In this document: positions 47,418 through 58,290 of the stretch, one piece after another
Layout: each line of letters starts with the position of its first letter
Position numbering within the stretch: the stretch's first letter is position 1
From: Rhabdornis inornatus
Lineage: Eukaryota > Chordata > Aves > Passeriformes > Rhabdornithidae
Direction of reading: 5' to 3'
Length of the DNA: 64,000 bases
Assembly: GCA_013397075.1 (NCBI GenBank)
Contig: VWZS01003954.1
Coordinates: 1-64,000, forward strand
Program-made: the position numbers and the translations under genes
The notes under the pieces: generated by a model
Told to the model about the DNA's origin: nothing
Database searches by the model: none
What the model saw: the letters and a program-made list of their open reading frames with translations, nothing else

Positions 47418-50400
47418 GAAAACAGTGTAATCAAAGACTACACTTTTCCAGGTGGCCTAGATCCTGAAAACATAGTCCTGTCCAAACAGTCCTCCATCTG
47501 TCAAGATATGCCATACCTTCTACAAAACAATTACCATTTTGGAACTACCTTTTAGAATATTGTCACTGAACAATATTTTTTCTGGTGGTAATTTTCTTTT
47601 TAAAGATATGGGACAAGGAGCGATTAGATAAGGTTACAATTTTGTCTTTTACAAAACCCCAAATGGGACACCAATCTCTTGTAATTATTCTTAATAATAA
47701 TCATCAAGAGCTATGGAATATGCTTTTGCCCTTCATCTTCTTAAAAGTACACCTAAAACTTCCTGTGCTCATTAAACTGTCTGCTCTTAAAATCTGCCAT
47801 CAGCAGACAGAGCAAGTTCATTCTGATGACTTTTATCTGTCTCCCATAATAAAAGGGGCAAGATTAGGATTGAATACATCAGAGTGATTCAGTGGTGGTT
47901 TGTTTTTATTAATTTTTACCAACACTGTTAAATAGAGTCTATAATCAGCTCCTGCATTACCAAGACTCTAGAATCTCAAACTAATTTGTTTTTTCACTGC
48001 ATTTTCTTTCACTGTTTGAATCTAATGGTACATCTTAGGTAGGGGGACACACCTGGACTCCTGGGCCTTGTTCACAGACATATCACTATCTTTTGGCATA
48101 ATGTCTTAGGAAAGTCATGTAAACATCACTTGCTGTTGGATAATAGTATTTTCCAGCAAGCATACCATTTTCCATTGCTGTTGTACCATTTACTCCATTC
48201 TAGACAGGAAGTTACAAAATTTCTATAGACCACTGGTAATTAACTTATGAAGTATTTTTCCAAGTTTAATTAGCGGTAAAATCCTGTTAATTCTTATTAA
48301 AACATGGGCTCGTTAGCTGCCAAGCTAAGCTCAATATCTGATTGTTGTCTTCAACAAGTCTTCTAAGTCTCTTTTAACAGTTTCTCCTCTTTAAAACTTT
48401 GACAGCACAAAAGAAAGCTATCTGAGTTTCTACAGTTTGACTGTACAGTTTTTGCTAGTTTGAAGTCATAACCTCTTAAACTGAGACTGCTCTGACATAA
48501 GCTAGGACATAATTTCACATTAGGAAAACCTCTGAAAGCTCAAACTATGTTTCCAGCACAGCCAAATCTTAACATTGAGATAGAAGTATGCATTTTCAAA
48601 ATGCCATATTTGACTGACTGTTCCACTAGCCAAAACCAGCATTAACTTTTTATCTTATCTGTCTTATTCCTGAGTAAGCACAGGCTAAATTTACTACAAG
48701 TATAGCACTTGCTGTTGCCTTTGGAGAAATTAAATGTAAATGCCTATTTTCCTATGGTTTCTTATTTTGAATGAAGTATACCCAGACTCCCTAACAGGGA
48801 GAAGAGCCAAATAAAGGCATGTCACAGGAAAAAAAAAAAAACCCAAACAGATACAATTAAAGAACCCTGAATAAGAAGTACGCAATACACAGTTCCATAC
48901 CAAATCAATTCTGTTAACAAAGTAAAATCAATCAGCAAAACATAGGAAACTGTCAGGCTTTTGAGACAGGAGAGGAAAAAAGTAAAGAATTTAAGATGCA
49001 AGATGTGAGGTTTAGAAGACCTACCTAAACAGTACAGTGAACCAATAGAACAAATTCTAGAAAGTACTGTCTCACATGGCTAGTTGAAAATGTGCTATTC
49101 ATAATATTAAAAAAATGTAAAGTGCACAAATTATAAAATCAAACCTTTTTTGAGATTTTACAATCTATGCCCCAAAACATCAGACATCTAAATAAACACA
49201 TAGTAGGTTAAAACTTCAGTCATATTCTTAATTATTGACTCTTAATATCAAGAATCCTAAATTTTTAAATGTAATTTATTTAGTACTACCTCCTTCATTG
49301 GAATCAAGATTTTATATGGTATAATTCAGCCTGCTACTGAATAGAAGAATTTTTGTTTATCTCCAATACATAGATTTAAATTCATGAAAAAAAGAGATCA
49401 GTCAACTGTATATCTGTTCTTTTTCTTATACCACCTATAATTAATGGCAAAATTAGGAAGTTAAGAAACTGAATTACTGTACACTTTGTCAATGAACTAT
49501 TTATACTTAATTTTCTCCCATTTCTCCCCCCTCTTCCTTTCTGAAACCAGACAATCAATCAGCACATAAAGGAACTCATTTACATGGAACACTATCACAC
49601 TTGTCTTTGTGGGGCCACCATTTCATCAACATCCCAGGATGTATGGCTGTTGAAGACTAGTGCATATATAGATTTAACAAATAACAGTTCTTATGCAGAG
49701 AGCAATCACAGCGAAAAATACCTAATCAGAACACATTACAACATTAAATTTTCACTTTTTATAAATGGAGTAAAGATGCTTTTAAATATATTTACAGTCA
49801 GAAAAAAAAGGACTTAGGATTACTACAAGTCAAAATTATTTAGAAATTATGAAAGTGAAGTTCATTTAAATTATATTACGAACAGAGTAAAATGCAGTAT
49901 TTTGCTTAGAATTTGTCTACTCTGCTGTCAGTATTGTCATATAACTGTAATCACCAACAGGCAAAAACTTAACAAAACAAGCATCATTGCAATGAAACTC
50001 AGGCAACCTAATAGTTCAGTTAAAACCACCACAGCTTTTAAGATCCTAGCTGACTTCTGTAGCACCTGTAGTAGAAATTGCTCTTCAATGTCTTGTTCCA
50101 TAAAGAACAGAGAGACTTTTTGCATTCTTTTTGGTAACAATACTTGTATCATATTTTCGAGATTATTCTCTAGAGACACTTGAATCATAGTAAAATCCAC
50201 TCCATCCTTCCTTTCAAACCAAACGGCTACTTAATTCTGAAGATAGAGTCGTTTTGTTGGCAATGCTGGGTGGTTTATTCATATAAATAAAAATACATTT
50301 CCCATTTACTGACTTAGTAGTAATAGATTATTACTTCTTTGCAAGGAATTCTGAAATGTGTTAGCATTCATTACACTTCAAATTAGAAACACATTTCATA

Positions 50401-51255
50401 AAACTTCTTGCAATGAGATTTACTACCCTTAAACTGCTTACTTTAAACAGTTTGAGCTCTTTTGTAATCCATTACATCAGTATATTCTGAAAATAATCCC
50501 ACCTAAAAATAAAATATAAAAAACAAAGTTGAGAAGCGTGTATTTTTCTTTTAAAAACTAGTGTATGTTATTCTGAACACTAGCCTGGCCCCAAAAACAT
50601 TTAAGAACTTTAAAAAGCATTGTTTTACAGATACTAAATTTGGCCAGGTAACAGCAATGAACAGACATCCTACTTAGTAAGAAAAAGCAGAATACATAAT
50701 AAACAGGTCAGTAGTTATCCATCTGAAATAGCCTATAATTAACATTTGATATCTAAAAAGTTTAAACACCACCAAGGAATGAGGTATGTATGTTCTCAGA
50801 TATCACATCAGACTCCCATTTTATGCAACTAACTGTATTTCACAACTAGCATCTTACAAAATAGAACAGTACCATTGTGCCTGTAGAAGTACTGCATTAA
50901 AACAGAAAAATACATTACTACAAGAAACCACCAAACATCACAATTGTCAGGGGCTACAAAAATCCATTGTTTTAAGCCGTTCAGAAGACATATCATATAT
51001 GGGTAATAATTTGGGGCTGGATTCACTACCAAGAAGGTCCATCCAACTTTCACATAGGCTTAAAAATATATTTACTTTGAATGAAAAAGAAAAGGCTCAC
51101 GGGAGTGTAAGTGCCCTATGTCACTAAAAGGAGCTAAATGGACTTTTGTACTGAACCAGAATACATAATTTAAAATCTACACATTAATTGTATGTATGTA
51201 TCAAAACACTTATTGGTTGTAAACAAAAATGCAAAATCTGTATTCACAAAAATAT
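47418..51255. other. Intergenic DNA downstream of YAF2
   Basis: AT-rich. A pair of opposed open frames at about 49902-50200 is the only mildly unusual coding signal; see findings. Otherwise nothing recognised. Confidence 0.5.
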
Positions 51256-51261
51256 TTTATT
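51256..51261 (-). terminator. YAF2: Candidate YAF2 polyadenylation signal (distal)
   Basis: AATAAA on the minus strand, about 1.45 kb downstream of the YAF2 stop codon. The distance is plausible for the YAF2 3' UTR, but cleavage here is inference. Confidence 0.4.
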
Positions 51262-51439
51262 GGTAATTTTACATAATACCAGATGGTATTGTAAATAGTT
51301 TTGCTCTTTATCAGTATATTGCTAAGTGCGTAAATGTAGACAGCTTATGCCATAAAGTAGGATACTGAGTCGTTTTCAAATGATTTATGACATAATATAT
51401 TCTAATAGGCCAATTCAATATTAAAGAAATTGACTCAAG

Positions 51440-51497
51440 AACAAAAAAAAAACAAAACAAAAAACAAAACAAAACAAAAAAACAAACAAAAAAAAAT
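51440..51497. repeat. A-rich (CAAAA)n simple repeat
   Basis: A long run of A with regularly spaced C (caaaacaaaac...). On the minus strand it makes a T-rich tract in the likely YAF2 3' UTR or just beyond it. The open frame through it encoding poly-Phe is an artefact. Confidence 0.9.
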
Positions 51498-51502
51498 TTA
51501 TT
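51497..51502 (-). terminator. YAF2: Candidate YAF2 polyadenylation signal (proximal)
   Basis: AATAAA on the minus strand, about 1.2 kb after the stop codon and directly followed (in transcript order) by the T-rich simple repeat, which could supply a U-rich downstream element. Confidence 0.4.
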
Positions 51503-52297
51503 TCCTATTCTTATGCAACATCTGATATTCCTGTACTGAAATGATAAGTGACTATGTGACACTAGAAAAGTCCGGGGCAAGGAAACAGCACTAAGCAGAA
51601 TTGAGAACTGCAGTTCTGTTCTTTTTAAAGCTTTTACAAACTTTCATATTTCCAAATAGTTTTTGCCAAATGCATCACTATCTGAGGTTCAGTATTTGTT
51701 ACACAACTCAAAATACCAGTGTACAGCGACAATGCAGTACTTTACCTGAATTGCAAGGTTAACTAATCAATGCTTAGAATGTGTTTTCTATTTTGCTTGT
51801 AAACATTACAATAAGTGTTTTAAGTGTCAAAAAATACTGGTAAAACCATCAACATAATTCAGTAACAGTAATCTAGTAAAATGTGTCAAACATTGGCAAA
51901 AATCCATACAAATGTTTTCTTTAATAACATTTTTCCTATTTAACCACACCAAGTACCAGCAGGTGTTTTTAAGAAGATAATTATTATGAAAATTCTGTTG
52001 CAGCAATAATTGATTAAGTTGATCTTTGACTTGCATACATATAACTATGTTTCACAATTCTCAAATAATACATATTTAGGCAGCTTGAACTATGTTATAA
52101 AAATTTAAATTCAGTACATGCCAATAGTAGAGACTCCAAGAGTTGTGTTAGAATTCACTAAACTAAAAGTGAAAATGGACATACCAATAACACTGCATAA
52201 TGAACATTCAAACCACATTTTCATGGCAACATTACACATGTAGATTAAAAAGTTGGTCTTAAGATGCCTCATAAGCATTTGTAGATAGCATTTAAAT

Positions 52298-52560
52298 TAC
52301 TATAGAATCATAGAATAAGCTGAGTTGGAAGGGACCCAAAAGGATCGTTGAGGTCAAATTCTGGCCCTGCACAAGACAGCCCCAAGAGTCACACCATGTG
52401 CCTGACAGCATTATCCAAATACTGGAACTCTGTCAGGCTGGTGCTGTGACCACTTCCCTGGGGAGCCTGTTCCAGTGCCCAACCACCCTCTGGGTGAGAA
52501 ACCTTTTGTGGTATCTAACCTAAACCTCCCCTGACTCAGCTTCATGCTGTTATTTTTCTA
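52298..52560 (-). repeat. CR1 LINE 3' fragment inside the presumed YAF2 3' UTR
   Basis: On the plus strand it begins 'atagaatcatagaataagct' and 'gagttggaagggaccc', the reverse complement of a CR1 3' tail, and runs to 'tccctggggagcctgttcca' and 'gggtgagaaacctttt'. Minus orientation, therefore in sense with YAF2. Confidence 0.92.
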
Positions 52561-52714
52561 CCACTGCACTTTTTTCTTTTTTTTGAACTGCATTATGTTC
52601 CAGTCAACATATCAACTATGCATGACTAATCTGTCATGAAAATGTGGTAACAGGTGACAGAACTTATGTATTTGCATGTTTTGAAGAGACTAAAGAAACT
52701 GGAAGAAATAAACT

Positions 52715-52952
52715 TTAATGAGATTCCCCATTCAGCGATGATGCTTCTCCTCTGGGTGAAGATGACCTGGACATTCCCCTCTCTGTGTTGTCAGAGCTAG
52801 AACCACTCTGACTGTGTTGATCTGCAGAAGTAGCACTGGATGCAGGTGGTGACTTAGTTTTCTCCTTAAAGTCTGTAATAATGACTGTCAGATCTCCAAC
52901 GGTAACTTCCAAATGTTGAGCACTACTTCGATCCACATTTTTCAACCTTGGC
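52715..52952 (-). CDS. YAF2: YAF2 terminal coding exon (Polycomb-binding C-terminus)
   Basis: Enters in phase 2, completing Arg, and reads PRLKNVDRSSAQHLEVTVGD, then LTVIITDFKEKTKSPPASSA, then a Ser-rich tail ending SSLNGESH and TAA. It is nearly identical to human YAF2 and distinct from its paralog RYBP. The EVTVGDLTVIITDFKEK stretch is the beta-hairpin region by which RYBP/YAF2 bind the C-terminal domain of RING1B in non-canonical PRC1. The tail is low-complexity and phosphorylatable. Acceptor TTTATTTAG. It codes 78 residues after the shared Arg; with the 51-residue exon upstream and about 51 residues outside the window this gives the usual 180-residue protein. Confidence 0.97.
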
Positions 52953-55549
52953 CTAAATAAAGCAAATAATCATATTAAAAGCACACACACCATCTTATTA
53001 TCTTGTCTCCCTCCAATTTTTTAGGAGCTCTGGAGATCAGATGTGTATATAAGACTTCTTTTTGCAACGTGTAATATGTAGGAAAACAATGTACCAGAAG
53101 TATTAATGGGGGAGCGTTTCCTAGTATGTTTTACACTGAAACAGTTGAATATAAAACATTACCATCACCTAAAACTATTTAGAAGTTGGTATTTTGAATA
53201 ATGTCACTGTGCAGCAATGTCTGTGTGCTGCATATGTGAAGGTTTTTACTTTTAAAACCCAAAACTTTCTTTATTTTTACTATGCAAAGTTATGAATTTG
53301 ACCCAGGGAAACATCCATCTCTGCAGCAGCCTGAAGCAACAATTCTAAGTAGAAAATTATACTCAGTAATAAAGATGTTGGTGTCTGTCTTTCGAATTCA
53401 ACAGCATAGACAGTGTTAACTTGCAGCAGGTGTTACCTCATTTCAAAACCTCACTAGGACCACTAGTAAACTATTTGAACTAGACTTTGTGTTCACAGTA
53501 TAACTCTGATATTCCTGGCATAGGCTCTGCTTTAAATTATGCAGAGATGAATGTTACATACAGTGTTGACAGAGTAAGTCTCTTCATTCAATCTTTCAAT
53601 TGTTTGATTTTTCACAACAAAAAGAACTAAAGAGTATTTTGACTTATATTTTGCAATCATATTTTTGCTAGTGACATGCATAAAGTACTTTAAATTTAGT
53701 CCTTTCCCACAATCACCATGAAAAATTGGTACCAGAGAGGTGAATTTATACAAGCAGTTATGAACAGCACAGTTTGTGCATTTAACTGACTATACAGCTA
53801 GCACTGGCTCAAGCTGCAATAAATTAAGGACATCACATTTGCAAGTGTGATAACAGCAAAGCTCTAGCCTTTACCCGATCACCAACTTTGTTTGAAGCAG
53901 AATTGGTTCCCATTCACTTCAGCTGAAACAACTCATGCCTTTTCTCCTCTAGAACTGAGATGGGCTTTGACATCATGCTCCCGAGGCTGAAGCAGCATGA
54001 CTGAAGCATCTCAGAAAAAACTAAAAATCTGCTGATCTGAATCATGGGAATAGAGAGAAAAACTTCAGAATTATCACCTTGTGCAAGTGTTGTGTACCTG
54101 AAGCTTATTAATTACATAGAGTGTGCATGAATATTTTTATAATTGTTTCCAGCAGTAATATACACATTTTAAAGCAAAAAGAAAAGAAGATCCTTTTCTC
54201 AAAGAATACTGAAGAAATCTGCCTAAAGTAATAAGGCATTCTTAACTTACCATCATACCTAGCAAAACAATTCTTGGAAAAAATTAACTGTTTGAAGCAT
54301 TTAAAAAAAAAAAATTCTTAATGCAATTCAGGTATTTTGGTCCAAGATTTTATTTTAGTTATTTTTCAAATTTCCTTACTCTTTCCCTATCTCACATTTT
54401 GCATTTTTACTGTATTATTGCAATTTACCCATTGATATTTCAATTTGTAATTTTTAATTGGCTTAACTAAAGCTCACTATGCTAACATCAAATGCTTCAT
54501 AACTGAAGTACTTCAGCTGCATGAGGTAAGCTTGTAATTTGAATATTTTAAAAAGAAAAAAGAAAAGGAAACAACACCTCAATGTCCTTAATCCTCACTG
54601 TGACTTTCCTAATGACTGCTCTCTACTGACTCTCAGTCCCTCCCTTGCTCTGATCCTAATGATCCTATTTCAGGCACAACAGAAGCATCTGCTACTTCTC
54701 TGCATAACTAATCCCAAAGGATATGTCTTGGCTGAGCTATTTTGGAGTGCTTCCAAAAAAAAAAAAAAATCAATACTTCCTCCCATATTTGATTAGACTA
54801 CATGTATTATACACTTCTCAGGTTTTTTGACACAGCACTCTTGCCACAATAACTTTATGTTTAGATCATGAAGAATTATGGGTTAAACCTGCTGCTTTTG
54901 TTTAGCAGTCTGGACCCTCCTTCCTTACAGCAAGATCAAGGCTCTTACAAGTGCTTGTCTGTACTGCAATATTTCATGTTTTCAGTTTAAGAGTCCTTCA
55001 GCATCCCAGATGTGGCATAGATGCTTCTATCACTAGGTAATACATATACCTTATTCTGTCACATTAATTTATACAGGCTCTAGTTCAGCCCTTCAAAGCT
55101 GAAGCGTTCTACAAGGCTATCAATAATCAAGTTATTTTCCCTACTCATCTGCAGTCTGGTACTGGTTCTCTCTCCTTCCACTACTATTTTGCATGAAAAC
55201 TAATCACTCCCATCCCCTCTTTTTTCCAGAGATTAATATCATCCATTTGCCTATCAACAGTTTTGTATGCTATGAGAAATACTTCAATAAACCCTTAAAA
55301 GAATATCCTAAATAACTCTTAAATTAAAAGTCTTTCTTTCTATGTTCAGCTGATCTCCATCTTCTGGCCACAACTACACACTGCAGGTCTTCTTCATATT
55401 TTATAGACAGCCTAAACCAATAAAACTGCCCACCAATATATAACCTGTTTGCCACAGTACTTACAAAGCAGTAAGATCAAAGAACCTTTTCTTATTTTTG
55501 TTTGTAAATTACATTTTACCAATACTGCATAAGTTTCTAAATTTTTTAC
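52953..55549 (-). other. YAF2: YAF2 last intron
   Basis: A 2,597-bp AT-rich intron between the Lys-rich exon and the terminal exon (donor GTAAAA, acceptor TTTAG). I see no alternative exon or transposon within it. Confidence 0.85.
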
Positions 55550-55702
55550 CTGGTTTTCTTATGACTGTTCTTTTTGCTTGTTGTTTCCTTTTCACTTTTA
55601 TCCTTTTCTACTTTGTCTTTTTTCTCTTTCTTTGATTGTGTAGGGGGCACAAATTGCTGAGGAACCTGTTGTGCAACCAGCTGAGAGACAGGTCGAGGTT
55701 TC
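55550..55702 (-). CDS. YAF2: YAF2 penultimate coding exon (lysine-rich linker)
   Basis: Acceptor CACACAG; reads (R)KPRPVSQLVAQQVPQQFVPP, then TQSKKEKKDKVEKDKSEKET and TSKKNSHKKT plus two bases of Arg. Exactly 51 codons, phase 2 to 2, as in mammalian YAF2. This highly charged linker joins the N-terminal RanBP2-type zinc finger to the RING1B-binding C-terminus and includes the region used for YY1/MYC contacts. The human protein has Thr where this bird has Pro in QQVPQQ. Skipping the exon would keep the frame. Confidence 0.97.
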
Positions 55703-57610
55703 CTGTGTGCACATATATATAAACATGTATAATGCTTAGACTTTGCAAGTCTCAAACTGTCCACACTTCAATTAAAATTAACCATCGCTGTAAGAAGAAA
55801 TATTGTTTAAATATATCTTGCTGTGAATACTTCATTAAGATAGCATATAAAATTTAAACCCATTATAGCCTTTTGCTTCACTTACTTGCCTTATCAACAA
55901 ATGAGATTCCTTTTTTTTTGTTTTACAGGATTTAGAGACCACATTTGCAACGTGCCCTCTTCTCGCATCAGTCGTATCCAGACAGAGAGCTCAGAGTGAG
56001 CTCCAAAAGACAATTCTTCCACAAATTGCTTTACCATCCACTCCCAGCCCCTTCAAATGCTGAAATGGTCTGGTTTGAGTCTACTCCAATACAGAAGTAG
56101 ACAATCCATATCACAAAAACAAAAAAGCTGACCTTTGAGGTATCAGAACTAAAGCCATTGTTGGCCTCACAGAGTAAAACTTAAGTGCTTTCAGCTCAAT
56201 CAAAATTTTTGGAGGCAATAATAAATCCTGTCATGTATCATTTTTATCATATTGTTCACTGGAAAAAATTACACTGGTAATTAATATTAGTAGAATATAG
56301 CTGTCAGAACACATACTTTGGAAGCCAGCAAGAGAAACATAAGACCACATTCCATCAGTATACACAGTGCAGGTTTAATTTCCAAGTTTAATCCAAACTA
56401 AAAGTGTGAGAAGAGCAATGGCAGGCAAAAGAATGTCAACAGTTTATTATTTTTACGTTTTCCAAAATATTATTTTGAAATGGATTAATTTTTTATTCTG
56501 TTTTGTACTGGAATACAATGATCCTAGTTTGAAATGAAACATTTTATTCATTCCACTGCAAATATATTTGCTTGTTCTACAGTTTTGCAATTAGGAAATT
56601 TCAAGTCATAGTATATAGAAAAGTTTCTGTTATTAAGACTTTGAAGATGTAAATTTCTTCTCCAAAAGAATGCTTACCATGCCGAGCTCTTGGTTATTGT
56701 TAGTTGGATTGCGATGTTAGGTTTTTTAAAATAGAAAAAGCACAAATTATATGCACTGTGATACTCTGAAAATACAAAACCATTATTAAAGCAACAGAAC
56801 TATCAGCTCACACACATACTTATTTATCCCAACCCACAGGATCATACTACTGGCACTTCTTGCTTGGGTGAAGAGATGAAAAAATAACAAACGCAGAAAA
56901 TCAAGACAGCTCCCATTAACAAGTTATATTTTCAGTAATGACTGCAATAGTTCAAGTTACAGAGTGAAAGCCAAATTACAAGAATTCATAAAGTGTGGGA
57001 AAGACAATTAATATAAATCAGCTGAGATTTCATGAGTCTTCACAGAAGTTCTTAATAAATTAAAATAAATTAAGACTATGAATAAATGGTCAACACAATA
57101 GAACTTACGGATAAAAACTAGACTACCCCTTACCTGTGCATGAACTGAGCCTACACTGACTGATGGAGGGACGAAGACCAGGAAAAAATCCCTTTAGTGA
57201 ACACTACCCAGCTTATAGAACTAGGACCTTGCAAAGCACACACTGTATTGAGCCCACCATGAACAACTCAAATGGACCAAATGGACTACAAATGTGTAGG
57301 CTAACAGAGTACGTAAGACATTTTTAAGCAAACTTGTCTCAGAATTTTGCCACAGTAAGAACCACCAAGCTGTAATTGATGCATGACCTTATAATTTCAG
57401 GTGGAAAACAGTTGTGATATATAAAGAAAACTGATGATCTCTCTTGAAGATTGCTCCAGGAGATAGGGATACAGTTTTTCACAACAGTCAAGTGACAATC
57501 CCATCATTGCTACACAGTGACCTGAATGATCAGACATGTTACTTATGAACTAAGACACTAGTGAACTTGACACACAATGAATTGTTTCCCAGGAGTGTGG
57601 ACAAGACCTT

Positions 57611-58290
57611 TGTTGTGTTGTGTTATATTACTTTTGTTTTCCCTTTGTTAAATGGTTTGTTCCTATGTTAAAACCCCCTATTGACTGTACTAGTGGTTGC
57701 CCTAATCCCCGCCTTTACACCCTATCAGTCAGCCCCAATCCCCTCCCATTCCTCTAGAATGTTCCCCATCCATCACCCTTATCCACTCCCCTACAACTGT
57801 CAATCCCCCCTGCCCCCCCCCAAACTTCCAGTGTGTTCTGTGTCAGTTAAGCCCTCCTCGGTTAATCATTTGATGTAGCTGTTGTGTATTCCCCACCTAT
57901 GTTTCCCCTATTGGTTAATTATGTATTCAGTCCCGCCTTATGTTATGCCCCAAGTTGTTGCGATTGGTTGCTGTAATGTACCCTCCCCTGGGGGAGGTCT
58001 CATATTTAAGTTGCTGCAAGTCCTTTCTCTGTGCCTTTTGTGGTATCCTCCCTTCCACTTTGGTTAGCTCTAGTTCCTGCCGTCCCTGCAATAAACCTAT
58101 CCTGGACCCACAAAAGGACTCCCCCTGATCCTTTATTCTTCCCCGGACGCGCTGTCAGCCAAGAGGGCTCTCAGCCCTAGCCGCACTCCTGGTTCTCTGC
58201 CATCCGGGAGGCGGCCCACTCTCGGCGCCAGTCTCGCCTGGAGAGCTAGCTGGGCGAACCGAGCTCGGGTGGAAAAGGCAAGCCGCGTCA
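57611..58290 (+). mobile_element. Solo LTR of an avian endogenous retrovirus (family A, second copy)
   Basis: Begins TGTTGTGTTGTG and ends CCGCGTCA, with TG...CA ends. Collinear with the inverted copy at 648-1323: shared words include 'aatggtttgttcc', 'atatttaagttgctgca', 'aggactcc', 'agccctag' and 'cgcc..tctcgcctggagagctagctg' equivalents. A TATA-like CATATTTAAG lies at 58001-58010 and AATAAA at 58090-58095. Flanking 6-mers GACCTT and CACCAT agree at 4 of 6 positions, consistent with an eroded target duplication. No internal genes. Sits in a YAF2 intron, antisense to the gene. Confidence 0.85.
58001..58010 (+). promoter_or_regulatory. TATA-like element of the LTR
   Basis: CATATTTAAG, about 80 bp before the LTR polyadenylation signal. 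The matching sequence in the other family-A copy lies at 931-940 on the minus strand. Whether it is active is unknown. Confidence 0.5.

Larger units (their letters stand above)
51256..52714 (-). other. YAF2: Presumed YAF2 3' UTR
   Basis: Lies directly downstream of the YAF2 stop codon. No AATAAA is seen between the stop and the CR1 fragment at 52298-52560, so the transcript should run through that element to signals at 51497 or 51256. Confidence 0.5.

Noticed and set aside
46846..47419. Target duplication ACAGA around the ERVL-type LTR
   Set aside because: ACAGA on the right side overlaps the last bases of the LTR consensus end (CATGACA), so the match is probably coincidence.
57681..58128. 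Three overlapping open frames of about 60 residues
   Set aside because: They lie inside the second family-A LTR, whose U3 is C-rich; not genes.
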